The notes under the pieces: generated by a model
Seen by the model: only the letters and a program-made list of their open reading frames with translations
Told to the model about the DNA's origin: nothing
Database searches by the model: none
Made by a program: the position numbers and the translations under genes
Source: Peltaster fructicola
Lineage: Eukaryota; Ascomycota; Dothideomycetes
Direction: 5' to 3'
Assembly (NCBI GenBank): GCA_001592805.2
Contig: CP051140.1
Coordinates: 1,117,501-1,181,500 of the forward strand
DNA length: 64,000 bases
Part shown: piece by piece, positions 1 to 11,671 of the stretch
Layout: every line of letters begins with the position of its first letter
Numbering within the stretch: the stretch's first letter is position 1

Positions 1-1
1 A

Positions 2-370
2 CCCAAGCCCGTCGTACCAAATGCCGCTGCCGCACACAAGCTCGGTCCCAAAGCTAACACAGGTGCCATCAACGCTGGTCTCCGAGCTCTGGACCGTTCA
101 GGAAAGCCATGTCGCCGATGGGAGAAGAAAGGCCTACAGCTCAAGTCTTTCACAGGCTCTAGCTGGCATATGCCAACGTGGAAAGGACATCAGCGACCCA
201 ACCTCAATGCTGATGGCGAAGTGCAAAGCGACAGCTCAAGCGAGGTCAAACCACTTGACGCAAGTGGCATTGCCAGTGAGAAGAGTGCAAGCGCTATGGA
301 TCTTGGTGAGGGCGACACCACGCTCATGCAGGGCATCGAGAGCTCACCAGCACCGCCAATCGCAGCCTAG
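2..370 (+). CDS. IES4: INO80 chromatin-remodelling complex subunit Ies4, C-terminal part
   Basis: The frame is open from the window edge to a TAG at 368-370, so only the C-terminal 122 residues are present and the start lies outside. The segment near residues 14-60 carries the Ies4 family signature: HKLGPKANTGAINAGLRALD, then SGKPCRRWEKK and LKSFTGSSW. Ies4 is a small accessory subunit of the INO80 nucleosome remodeller, which acts in the nucleus on transcription and DNA-damage checkpoint responses. The tail after the conserved block is acidic and Ser-rich and looks disordered. The call rests on remembered family motifs and could be confirmed by a profile search. Confidence 0.85.
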   Translation, partial: PKPVVPNAAAAHKLGPKANTGAINAGLRALDRSGKPCRRWEKKGLQLKSFTGSSWHMPTWKGHQRPNLNADGEVQSDSSSEVKPLDASGIASEKSASAMDLGEGDTTLMQGIESSPAPPIAA

Positions 371-1184
371 ATCATGACCTTACGACTACACAGAGGCAGC
401 AGCACATGGATGGAGGGCTGCATGTCAACACAAGCCAATCTCATCTACCCAGAGGATACCACAAGCATGCACGGAGGGAATTGTACTACATACTACGAAC
501 ATCAGCGAGGCGTTATGGGTGATGCAACCTTTTTTGAGAGGCCGTTGCACACATCTGCACGGTTCTTGTACCACTATCAACGAGACTTCTGTCATATCAT
601 GCTTATAGCACTGTTTTGCTTGTGCCTACATGTAATGCTGAGCCGGCTATGACGAAGGTCAACATGTGCGATCGATGAGCACCACGGTCGGGATGTGCTG
701 CGCGCAAGAACTTTGTGACATTGTGCTACGTTCTGCATCCTCACCATAGGTGCCATGTCCACGAACGACTGGGTTGCACACGAGCGCCACGTATAGTAGT
801 GTCACGAAGAACCATTGCCGGGGATTCGGAGACATGATCGCTTTCAAATACTTGGGTCAGGGACTCTTTTCGCTATTATTAATTCATCGACAGTACCTGT
901 CAGACATTCTTGCATTCACTCTTCTTCTCTCTTTTCATGGTATCCTTACTTGCCTACATTGTCCCGCTTGGTTGCGTGAATCGCATTGTCGAGCCTGCAA
1001 GCAGCATCTCACCATCGCTTGTGGCGTTTTGCGCCATCCTCCGGAATCAGCCACCTCTGTTTCCCGTAACACAGTCAGATACTCACTGAGGAATCCTCTA
1101 AGAAAATGATGCTATGACATACCACGGACAAGTTATCTGACCTTCGCCACCGAAACGACGCGCACTGCGCAGGCGCTGAGCATC
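371..1184. other. Intergenic, 814 bp
   Basis: This is the 3' flank of the Ies4 gene and the 5' flank of the copper ATPase. Only short overlapping frames without recognisable similarity occur. TC-rich stretches around 905-945 would suit a fungal promoter. I see no RNA gene or repeat. Confidence 0.5.
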
Positions 1185-4100
1185 ATGGCTGCACGATCAT
1201 CTCGACTCCTTGGCGCGCATATGACGACAACCACGTTAAGAGTAGGAGGCATGACATGTGGCGCCTGTACATCGAGCGTGGAATCGGGATTGAAGGACGA
1301 GGATGGCGTTGGAACTGTGTCTGTCAGCTTGATCATGGAGCGAGCAGTTGTCGCACACGATGCCAAGGTCATCTCAGCCGAGCAAATCCGTGACAACATT
1401 GAAGATCGTGGTTTTGAAGCAGACATCCTCAGTTCTGACGCACCAGAAGCTCTTGTGTTCGATGCTGTAGAAGATGCTGGAAAGGAGGATGACGAGGGCA
1501 CACATTTGCTGGACGACGCCTTATCTATCACCACCGTCAGGGTTGGTGGCATGACATGCGGCGCCTGCACGTCAGCAGTCGAAGGTGCTTTCAAGAACAC
1601 TCCTGGCGTCAAAAGCTTCAGCATATCTTTGCTCTCCGAGCGTGCCGTGATTGAGCATGACACTGCCCTGCTATCTGCCGAGCAGATTGCGGAAATGATT
1701 GAGGACACTGGATTTGATGCGGAGGTTCTCGAGACGAAGGCGTCAGATATCGTCCCAAGCACAGCGCGACGGAGAAGAGGTAGCCAGCATAGGATCCTCA
1801 CGACCACGATTGCGATTGAAGGCATGACCTGTGGTGCTTGTACGTCAGCTGTCGAATCTGGTTTCAAAGATGTGCCTGGTGTTGTGCAGTTCAATATCAG
1901 CCTGCTTGCCGAACGAGCTGTCGTGATGCATGATCCACTCCAGCTTACAGCAGACCAGATCGTCGAGACGATCGAAGATCGAGGCTTCGACGCTAAGATC
2001 ATCTCGAGCGCAGAGGAGGGTGTACAGGCAAGCAGCGAACAGGCTACAGTGCACCTCAAGCTGTATGGTATATCGAGCCCGGAATCAGCTGAAGACTTGC
2101 GGGTATTGCTTCAAAATCTGAATGGTATTACCTCTGTGACGATCAACTTCGCAACAATGCGAGCAGCAGTCACACACATCACAGCACAGATCGGCCTTCG
2201 CGCTGTTGTTGAGGCGGTAGAGAAGGCAGGCTACAACGCCCTGGTAGCAGACACAGACGACAACAATGCCCAGCTCGAATCCTTAGCAAAGACCAAGGAG
2301 ATCCAGGACTGGAAGCGATGCTTCAGAGTATCCTTGACATTCGCTGTTCCCGTTTTCCTCATCAGCATGTTCTTCCCCATGTTCCTGCCATTTCTCGACA
2401 TTGGAAGCATCAAGCTGCCTATCATCCCTGGCCTGTGGCTGGGCGACGTCCTATGCCTTCTCCTGACCACACCAGTGCAGTTTGGTATAGGCAGACGGTT
2501 CTACATTTCAGCATTCCGTTCCATACGCCATGGATCGCCGACAATGGATGTCCTTGTCGTCTTAGGCACATCAGCTGCATTCTTCTTCAGCTGCGCAGCG
2601 ATGATTGTCTCAATATTCACAGCACAACATACACGACCTGCCACAACATTCGATACGAGTACAATGCTCATCACATTCATAGTTCTTGGCCGCTACCTCG
2701 AAAACAACGCCAAGGGTCAGACTAGCAAAGCACTTAGCCGGCTGATGAGTCTTGCACCGTCCACTGCTTCAATCTACGCAGACCCGATAGCTGCTGCGAA
2801 AGCAGCGGAGGAGTGGACGAAGAATGAAAAGCAGCCAACCTCTGAGAAGCAAGCTACTGCTGCTGGTTTGGAAGAGCGAACAGTGCCCACAGAACTTATT
2901 GAGGTCGGCGACATTGTTATCCTCAAGCCTGGTGACAAGATCCCGGCCGATGGCATCGTCATTCGAGGTGACAGCTACGTGGACGAGAGTATGGTTACCG
3001 GCGAAGCAATGCCCATCCTGAAGAAGCCAGGAGGAAATCTCCTGGCCGGAACTGTCAACAGCGCTGGTCGCCTTGACTTCAAGGTCACTCGTGCCGGTCG
3101 TGACACACAGCTCAGTCAGATTGTGCGTCTTGTGCAGGAAGCACAAACCAGTCGAGCACCAATCCAACGCATGGCAGACATTGTTGCAGGCTATTTTGTG
3201 CCAATCATCATTACTCTTGGGCTTGTCACCTTCGTCGGCTGGATGATATTGTCACACATCTTACCACATCCTCCTGCCATCTTCCTGAAAGAAGCTAGTG
3301 GCGGCAGACTGATGGTATGTGTGAAGCTCTGCATTGCCGTCATCGTGTTCGCCTGTCCTTGTGCTCTCGGTCTAGCGACTCCCACAGCTGTCATGGTCGG
3401 CACAGGTGTTGGGGCTGAGCAAGGCATTCTTGTCAAGGGTGGAGCTGCATTGGAAACAGCAACTAGGATCACGCACATCGTTCTTGATAAGACGGGCACC
3501 CTCACAATGGGCAAGATGAGTGTCTCAGGTGCCGACGTGCGCGGAAAATGGAATGCCAATGCAGAGCAGACTAAGCTCTGGTGGACACTTATCGGCCTTG
3601 CAGAGATGAGTTCTGAGCATCCCATTGCTCGTGCAATCTTAGCTGCGGCCAAGTCACATCTAGGACTGGCCACTGACGAGGTCATCGAGGGCAATTCTGG
3701 CAGTTTCAAGGCCATCATCGGCAATGGTGTGGAAGCATTGGTGCAGCCTGCTTCCAACAACCAGCGCTATCAGCTTATCATTGGCAATACAACATACTTG
3801 CGTAAGAGAGATATCGACATGCCTCAGGCCGACGACGAGGACGATCTAAGTCTTCCAGAGCTTGGAGACATTGAGGCTCCTTCGTCATCCAAAGCACCAC
3901 AAAATGCTGGTGTCACAACCATTCATGTTGCTATCGATGGCGCCTACACTGGTTCTCTGGCTCTCTCCGACACACTGAAGCCGTCGGCGAGGGCAGCCAT
4001 CGCTGCTATTCATCGCCTGGGCATCGCAACATCCCTCGTGACTGGCGACCAGATGGCAACCGCGCAGCACGTGGCAGCACTTGTTGGCATTTCTCCGGAC

Positions 4101-4694
4101 AACGTCCACGCCGGCATCCTTCCCAGCGGTAAGCAAGAGATCATTGAGGAGCTGCAGAGCCAAGGAGAGATCGTAGCGATGGTCGGCGACGGCATTAACG
4201 ACTCACCGGCCTTGGCCACTGCCAATGTCGGCATCTCGCTGGCTAGCGGCACAGATGTCGCTGTTGAAGCTGCAGACATTGTGCTCATGAAGCCAAATCA
4301 GCTTATGGACATTCCTGCTAGTCTTCACCTGAGCAGGACTATTTTCCGGCGCATCAAGTACAACCTTCTGCTCAGCTCTGTCTATAATCTCCTCGGTCTG
4401 CCGGTGGCTATGGGTTTCTTGCTGCCATGGGGAATAACACTTCCACCATTGGCTGCCGGTGCCGCGATGGCGTGCAGCAGTGTTACTGTCGTGGTCAGCT
4501 CACTGTTGCTCAAGTTATGGAAGCGGCCTGGATGGATGCTTGAGGAGGGCGGCGAAATACCTGCTCAAAAGAGATCTACTGGCATATGGAGTAGGATAGG
4601 CGGCATCAAGGATATCGTCAGTGGAAAGAGAAGGCGCACAGCAGAAGGTGCGAGAGGCGCCTATGTTCCATTAGAGGACTATGAGCATGTCTGA
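1185..4694 (+). CDS. CCC2: Copper-transporting P1B-type ATPase (Ccc2/ATP7 type)
   Basis: A single exon of 1169 aa. The protein pumps Cu(I) with ATP into the late secretory pathway to load multicopper oxidases (known for the family). Three N-terminal heavy-metal domains each carry GMTCGAC (Cys pairs near residues 25/28, 126/129 and 215/218). A fourth domain-like segment (about 287-355) has the same fold pattern but no CxxC. The ATPase core is complete: TGEA actuator motif, CPC ion-binding motif in FACPCALGLATP (about residue 725), DKTGTLT with phosphorylated Asp768, SEHP, and GDGINDSPA near residue 1000. The hydrophobic blocks expected of a P1B pump surround these motifs. Met13 is a possible alternative start. 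The tail is basic and probably cytosolic. It converges on ATG2 with a gap of about 240 bp. Confidence 0.95.
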   Translation: MAARSSRLLGAHMTTTTLRVGGMTCGACTSSVESGLKDEDGVGTVSVSLIMERAVVAHDAKVISAEQIRDNIEDRGFEADILSSDAPEALVFDAVEDAGKEDDEGTHLLDDALSITTVRVGGMTCGACTSAVEGAFKNTPGVKSFSISLLSERAVIEHDTALLSAEQIAEMIEDTGFDAEVLETKASDIVPSTARRRRGSQHRILTTTIAIEGMTCGACTSAVESGFKDVPGVVQFNISLLAERAVVMHDPLQLTADQIVETIEDRGFDAKIISSAEEGVQASSEQATVHLKLYGISSPESAEDLRVLLQNLNGITSVTINFATMRAAVTHITAQIGLRAVVEAVEKAGYNALVADTDDNNAQLESLAKTKEIQDWKRCFRVSLTFAVPVFLISMFFPMFLPFLDIGSIKLPIIPGLWLGDVLCLLLTTPVQFGIGRRFYISAFRSIRHGSPTMDVLVVLGTSAAFFFSCAAMIVSIFTAQHTRPATTFDTSTMLITFIVLGRYLENNAKGQTSKALSRLMSLAPSTASIYADPIAAAKAAEEWTKNEKQPTSEKQATAAGLEERTVPTELIEVGDIVILKPGDKIPADGIVIRGDSYVDESMVTGEAMPILKKPGGNLLAGTVNSAGRLDFKVTRAGRDTQLSQIVRLVQEAQTSRAPIQRMADIVAGYFVPIIITLGLVTFVGWMILSHILPHPPAIFLKEASGGRLMVCVKLCIAVIVFACPCALGLATPTAVMVGTGVGAEQGILVKGGAALETATRITHIVLDKTGTLTMGKMSVSGADVRGKWNANAEQTKLWWTLIGLAEMSSEHPIARAILAAAKSHLGLATDEVIEGNSGSFKAIIGNGVEALVQPASNNQRYQLIIGNTTYLRKRDIDMPQADDEDDLSLPELGDIEAPSSSKAPQNAGVTTIHVAIDGAYTGSLALSDTLKPSARAAIAAIHRLGIATSLVTGDQMATAQHVAALVGISPDNVHAGILPSGKQEIIEELQSQGEIVAMVGDGINDSPALATANVGISLASGTDVAVEAADIVLMKPNQLMDIPASLHLSRTIFRRIKYNLLLSSVYNLLGLPVAMGFLLPWGITLPPLAAGAAMACSSVTVVVSSLLLKLWKRPGWMLEEGGEIPAQKRSTGIWSRIGGIKDIVSGKRRRTAEGARGAYVPLEDYEHV

Positions 4695-4938
4695 GGTTAC
4701 TGTGATCATATTGAGCGTGGCGTTAGGACTGCTATTTGAGCACATCTATACCCTGTGGGCAGTAAGTCCTAGCTTATCTGAGGTTTCGTTGTATAATAAT
4801 CATCACTCTTATTGTTTTGTTTCCTGGGTATCATTCGTGTGCTTCATGCCATGCTGTCTGCCAGTTTAAATCAGTCCAAATCGCTATGCGTAAAAAGCAG
4901 ATCCGTGCGCCGGAACGATGTAGTGTTGTGCAAAGTCA

Positions 4939-7900
4939 TCAATATCGTTTGTACTTCTGTTAAAGGGTCAGTTTCAGGCAAAGGCGTCGTAGAAGTGTAC
5001 TCACATCTTCCATTTTTCTCAAGTTGTCTCGATCGATCTGGTTGCCAACTCCAAGCAAAGCAGTACCGACTGCTCTGGAAGCACCGATGACAGGCCTGAA
5101 TATCACAGTCGGAGCATGTCTAGCAACAGCTGCTGCTGCAGCACCAGGAGTGTTGCTGGTAAGGACTTCACCCTGAACAGCGATCAGAGCATCCTTGGCT
5201 GTCAACAGATCGTGTTCGAGGTAACGACGTGCAGATCGCAGCCCAGCAAGAACGCCAAGGGGCTGATCTGCATATGCTGAGGTGGCTCGTCTTTCGCCAT
5301 CACCATCATCTTCCTCCACTTCATGCCAGCCATAGTCTGATGAGACTCTGTGGCTTGGTGAAGGACGGCCTGTAGGTGAAGCTGAGCTGGGGCCCAGTAG
5401 TTCCTCCGCACCGGACAGGATGTTCTGTGTGCCAATCGCCACTTTGGCACCCAGTCTAGCCAGCTCGGAGGCAGTAGTCTTGCCGAAATGAAATGCACCT
5501 TTCGAGATGCTTCTGACTACACGACCATCCTTGCGGTATTCGCGAACCGGAATGGCAACGACGTCTCTGATGCCTGTGCCAATATTGACCAAGCTCCTTA
5601 CAGGAGCCAGTCCTGCAAGAACGGTTGGAAGCTGATTGCGCCTCACATCAGGCATCCACACGTCATTGAGCGTCTTGTGCAGTGGTTCGAAGCCTTTGAT
5701 ACCATATACAATGGCATGTTTGAGGCGGATATTCGCTGCGTCCAGTACTATGAAGTTCATGAACTCTGTTGTATGTCCAGAACGGAGACCAGCATAGTCG
5801 ATCTTCTTTGGCTTGTAGTCAAGCTGCAGATCAACGGTGTTTACTTCGACTCGTTGTAGGAATGGTTGGTCAGTGGGTGTATCACTCGTCGGCTTGCTGT
5901 CGTCCTTGAATTCGAAGAATCGTGTAATAAAGTCCAGAGCATCCTGGTCGACATGCAGTCTTAATGGTAGCAAGGTCACTTTCACAACCATCTCAGTGGC
6001 AGCAAAGTTCTGGATCGTCTTGACGTTGTCCAGCTCGAGGTGTATCATAGGCTTGGACATCTCACGACCTCCTTCCGTTCTCAGCAAGGTCAAGAACTTT
6101 CGCCATGTCGAGGTCGGGACATTGTCGAAGATCTCCAGACTGTGCGCACGGAAGTCAACAGAGCTTTGCAGCTCAGCTTCATCAGGAGCGAAGAGTGAAA
6201 AGTCCATAGAAACTCCCTTGAGCTCAAAAGCAATTTTGTGCGATCGACTTCTCTCCAGCTTGAGTCGCCGTCGAGGACGATGAGTGGCACGGCCCGAGCT
6301 GGAGTATGCAGTAGGTCTTGACATAGCAGAGTAGGGCACACTCTCGGTCTCACTCGCAAGATCGTCAATATGTCGATTGATCTGACGTCGAATGTCTTGA
6401 GCTTCTTGTGTCGATGGCACGCCGATGTAGATGGAGTTGAACAGACAGTCGCCAATGACTGACTCGTCGTCCTCGACTTGATTGCGAGACTGACGACGTC
6501 TAGCTAGTCTCTCCTCTGCGCGCTGTTCGACTCGCTCGACTGCAGAAGAGATGCCGTCCCTGGTCCTTTGCCAGTCGTAGCCATCATGAAGATTCCAAAG
6601 GAAGTGAACATCGCGCAGCTTCACGCTGACGGGGCATTTTCTGGCTTCTGATGAAGCTCTACCTCGTGCAGGAACTGGGCCAGTGAAGCGATGAGCGTTG
6701 CCAAGGACATGTGCGTCTGTGCCGAGAGCATCATATCCGAGATCGTCAATTTCCATAGGGATGAGCTCGACTGGAGAGCTTGTGGCACGCTGCCGAGCTT
6801 GGCTCCTCAGATCTTTGGCTAGAGTGCTATCGCCGAACGGTATGTCGTCTGGAACCACTGTCATCACAAATGGATCTTCTTCGAGAAGGCTTTCAGCAGC
6901 TTCTGCTGGTGGTCGATTGTCTTCTTGACTCTCATCCAGATCGCCGAGAAGGCCACTGACAGGACCATAGAGCGATGAGGTCATCTCAGACTCGATGAGG
7001 AGGTCATCGTCAAGAATATCGTCGATCATTGAATTCTGCATCGCTTCACTCAAGGCTGGTTCATTCTCAAAATCGAAAAGAGTGTCCGGCGATCTTGTCC
7101 CAGCATCCACGGTCTGACCAGTGAAGGACGAAATCATGTCCTCCAGTGTGAGTGGCTCAAGTTGGTACTTTGGCTGCTTGCTTGGTGCTGTAGGTGGACT
7201 CAGTGCTCCGAAAGTGGTCATAAATGTCTGAGTAGAATCCGCGCAAGTCTCCATCAAGATCAATTCGTTGCGAATTTCCACTCTTGTCATTCTTGCGAGC
7301 TCTGCTGTTGCTTCCGTGATGTGGATATCAACTTTGGCAGACATGATAGACGCAGCAGATGCGTAGCCTCGTCGCCATAGTGCATCCGCTAAACGAGCAT
7401 CTGTTGCTGTATTCGTGCTAGAACGACGAGCTACAGTCTGGTCCTCATCGTTGTTGCTTGCATCGTCAGTGACATATATGGCTCCTCTTTTGAGCTCGAA
7501 AGAGATCTGCGTTTGCTGCGCGGGTGGTATAAGCATCGAGAGCCGTGAGTCCGTCAACACAACTAAAGCCTTGGACTTTAGTTGTAACGGTGTCAGCCCA
7601 ATCGCTGAGTTATGGATGGATATGTCAATTCTCGTCTTCTTTTCGACTGGTTTGGCAGGCGGAGAGGAGTCGATCTCTGACGCTTGACCCATGTACGTAC
7701 TAAGTGCAAGGTCAGCGACAGAGTTCAACAAGTCGGCCGCGATGTTATCAGTGTCAACGTGAGTCATTGTACCCATAAGTCCCAGGAGTGTAGGTACACT
7801 ATACTCGGCGCACAAGTTGAACAGCTTGACTTGCACATTTGGCTCCAGTTCATCGGCCAGTGTTCGAATCATGATCATGGGCAGATTATCTCCTCCTTGG

Positions 7901-10900
7901 TAGGGTAGTAACTGGTGGACGAGCAGTTCGTCTGCCGCTGATGTGATCGAGAAATTTGACAAGGCGACTGCTAGCAGTGCAGGTAATCCGACATGAGCGC
8001 ACTGCAGCTCTTCTGCTCTAACCTTGATATCACCAAAGCTCGCATTCGTGGGTCCACGGGCTTCAAGCTCTTTAATCCTGATCATAGACAACAAGCCGGG
8101 GCGATCATCGTCAGGGAGATACTTTGTGACAGCTGAGAACTGACCAAGATCCGTACCCAAAGTAGCAAGGAGTGCTACTTTGGAATGCTCTTCAATTGTT
8201 GCTCGTACCATGTCTACCTGCACACGCAAGCAGGCTCCCTTCTTTCTTTGGCGAATAAGTGTTTCGATGAGGATATCGCCATCGTTATCGTACTTGTCGT
8301 TCGAAGGCGTCAGCAAAGCCAAAAACTTCTCCAAATCTTTATCAGTTGGTGCAGTCAGGAAGTCGAGCCTGATGCCTTCAGCGACGATCGCATTCTTCGT
8401 TACATTGCCAGAGGTTGATTGTGCGATATCGACTCTGGAAGTGGACAACGAAATACCCTGCTCACGCTGCACGGCCTTCAGACTTGACATCTGCAATGCC
8501 AAGCCACAAGAATGTCCCAGCAAGTTGACAGTCACGCCGGATAGACGGATATTAGTCTTCATCGAAGGTGGAGTGGCAGCTGATACGCTCTCATCCGTGA
8601 AGCGTACGCCGCCGACACGCTTGTTAGTGGTTGGCGAAGCTGGTGCAGAATGCTCAGACAAGGTTGATCCCATCTCAAGTATACCGCTGAGGCCTCCGAT
8701 GTATTCTGAAACCCGACCAAGTGCGGGTAGATCAAAGTTTAGTATCAGGACTTGAGTGTGTACCGAGGCCTCAGGCACAGCACGATGTCTGAGGTCCATG
8801 CGGGTATTGCAGTATGAGAACTCCATATCTGGCTTGTGTAAGAGTTTCCCGGAGCTGGTGTGTTCAGGTTCAAAGCGCAGTACCGGCGCACCACCTAGGT
8901 CCAGGGCGAACGCAGTGAGCTGCAATCTGCTATCATCCTGTCTGTGTCGAAGCGACAGGTTGTCGAATCTCACCGATGCCAAGCTGAAAGTATCAACTGC
9001 AGATGGTGCAAGATCTCTGACCACGTCGAGCGTGAAGTGTTGCACTGCAACCTCAACCATGTAGTCAGGCATAGTCTGCTGCGAACTAGGTGCAACATCT
9101 ACTATGCTTGCAGAGCGAGCGGTAAGTATTGCCATGCCAGCTTTCAACAGCATCTGGAGCACGGCTGGATCGAGCCGACATTGAACCGTACTACACTGGA
9201 TCCTGGTTACGATACTGGATTTGTCGAGGATATTTGAGGATGCCGCACTGCTTTCGAGACCATCCGATAGATTTGACAGTGTTGATTCTTTCCGTGGCAT
9301 GCTTCGGGACGCCTCAACAGTTGAGCGTATAGTGTTGATGCCAGAATCGTGTTCATGCTGATCTGTGCTTGTACCCTCAGCGATTTTCAAAGTGACCTTG
9401 ACCTCGTCAAGCACAATCAACTCGATTACTATCCGCTTGTCGTCATGGTTGTCAGAACGTGATGGCCGTCGTTCATGTACAGGAGATTGTGCTCTCGGTG
9501 TATTGGCTTCAGCCGGTGTGCTTGTCTCTTGCACTTGCGGTGTGGGAGTTGCAAAGGGGTGGTCATAAGCTTGACTTTCTGCTCCCCAAGCACCAGGCAT
9601 AGCCGGAGGAACCCTATCGGCCTGAACGTCTTGTGTCATTGCACTCATATACATGCTTTCTGCTTCGTCATGACTGGAATGTCGAGACTGGTCCAAGTCC
9701 TGGTCATCTTGCGCGAACAACCCGTCTGGCGAGGATGAGTGCCCAGGGTCGGCTATCGACTGTGCAGTGGGAGTATGCTCGAGAGCAGAAGCCAAAGACT
9801 GGATGGATTCTTGAAGGGATTCATCAAGCATCGTTGTCCTGTTGTCAATGCGGGTGGGCCATGATCCAGGGCCCATACCGAGATGCTGGCTATCTGTTGA
9901 CAACACCGGTCGAGATTCTGCAACACCTTCCATAGTCTGTGGCGCCTGTTCGAATGTACTCTGATCGAGGAGGCTCGACTGTTGAGACGGGACGGAACTT
10001 CTCTGTGTAGCATGTCTTTCATCAAACAGTAGCGAGTCAGGCAAGTCATTCTCATCGGCGACAGAATCCCACAGATCTTGCGTGCCCGGTCCTTGTCGAT
10101 CTCTTCGCGTGCCCCAACTGATGTTGTCGTCTCCAAGGCGGATGTCAAATTGAGAGTCGGCGAGTTGCGTTGCTGGTACATCGTCATGTGCATCCGCAAA
10201 GCGGTCTGCGTCGACCGTATAGACAGAGGAGTCCAGCGTCTCATGGCCTACTGGCACTGCGTTATCCACGATGGACTGTGCGATCGAGGGCTGAGAGGTA
10301 AGTGTCGAAGACTGAACCATAGCATCGTCAGCGTGGAGCTCATGGTCAAGTTCCGAATGTAGAGAAGCCTGGGATCGTACTGTTGGAGTGTTCTGATCTG
10401 GATCTCCGAGCACAGCTAGAGTGATGCCTGTGAGCTGCACGTGTCTCAACGGGGCTGCGGTCTCTGTTGCTGTAGTTTCTGCGGCTGACCAAATTTTCGC
10501 GTTCGACACGCCCAGTCGAAAGGGAAGGATAAGTGCACGTGATGATGCTCCCGGTATATGCGCGTCCAGATCAACTCGGACATCTTGTATATTTACAACC
10601 ACACGATCAAGCACGCCGGTCAGGAAAGCCGCCAGGAAAGCTGGCACACCGATGGCTGTCCCAGTACCTGGTTCTGTGCCTTGACTGCTCTCACTTGTAA
10701 CGGACTCTTCCAGATTAGCGGTGTGAGCTGCTACAGATGCAGCGAGTCGTTGACGATCCTCAAGTGGCTCTTCTAGATAAAAAGAGCGAGCCAGATCGTG
10801 AGCTGTTGGTAGGACATCTTCGTCGTCCTGGTCATAGCCACGCATGCGTCTATGAGACGGTGATGCTATCCGTCTTGTGGTCTTGCGATGTGAAGGACTC

Positions 10901-11259
10901 TGTCCGTGTGTGCTTGCTCTTTGATCGTTGACCTCCTCTTGATATCTCAGGGATACTCTGACACCAACAGCATCTACCACGATACCAGATTTGTGTATGT
11001 CTGCAGGAACCATCAAACGGAGCAGCGACACTTTTCCAGCTTCGACGTGGAGGCTCGGTGGTAGGTTCGCCTTCTTGCTGATCGCTGCTGCATCCAACGC
11101 GACATCTTTGAGCTCTACGATGTTCTGTCGTCCCCATGTAAGGTTGAGGTTGTCGAGATCGAGAGATGCATCGTCGAATACGCCAACTTTCGACAAGGCG
11201 TAACTTAGGAAGCGTTTCTGGATCGAGGAAGGCAGTGGAAAAGGCAGCCAACTAGCCAT
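4939..11259 (-). CDS. ATG2: Autophagy-related lipid transfer protein ATG2
   Basis: The main exon (11259-5005) starts with the chorein-type N-terminus (PSSIQKRFLSYALSKVGVFD, then WGRQNIVELKDV) and runs without interruption for about 2085 codons. The C-terminal conserved block has LVNIGTGIRDVVAIPVREYR followed by GAFHFGKTTASELARLGAK, which is characteristic of ATG2. ATG2 bridges ER and phagophore with Atg9/Atg18 and moves lipids during autophagosome growth. The unspliced frame would end with a non-conserved tail. A 48-nt intron (5004-4957; GTGAGT donor, CTGAC branch, AACAG acceptor, phase 0) instead joins a terminal micro-exon, 4956-4939, encoding KYKRY and a stop, which matches the usual ATG2 ending. 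The central region is acidic, Ser/Thr-rich and low in conservation. Spliced length is about 2090 aa. Confidence 0.94.
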
Positions 11260-11671
11260 GTCGTGAAGGAGTTCGGGTCCGTTGAACCACGTAGGTTGTG
11301 TTATTAGGCATCGAGCTCGATGGATACGATTATCCGTTCGTTCATACTTGGTTTTCGTCGGTGTGCTGTGACGATCGTGGCGTAGGGTAAGATGGCTCGC
11401 AGATACTCAACTCTGACGATCTGGCTACAGCATAGCGGTGGTAAGAAGATCAAGAGGATGACCGACTACCGCACGTGAGGTGACTGCTGTGATAGGCAGT
11501 GGGGCATGACTACCTACGACAAGCGCGTAAGCTGTCTTCAGATCCATACAAACAGAGCCGCTTAAACAATAGGCATGAATCGACGTCATTTGAAGGTGCT
11601 GTGCCCATCACTTAGATCTTCGTCAGAGCTGTTCTCTCGACATTCCAAAATTGTACAGGCAAATCTGACTT
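11260..11671. promoter_or_regulatory. Divergent promoter region between ATG2 and the ADGF deaminase
   Basis: A 412-bp gap separates two divergent start codons, so it must hold both promoters. I see no open frame of note and no clear TATA box. Confidence 0.5.

Noticed and set aside
1133-2059. 308-aa minus-strand frame opposite the copper ATPase
   Set aside because: A mirror frame of the HMA repeats; its apparent internal repeats simply reflect the three HMA domains on the other strand.
8180-8755. Plus-strand frame of 191 aa inside ATG2
   Set aside because: Antisense shadow of the long ATG2 exon without recognisable similarity.
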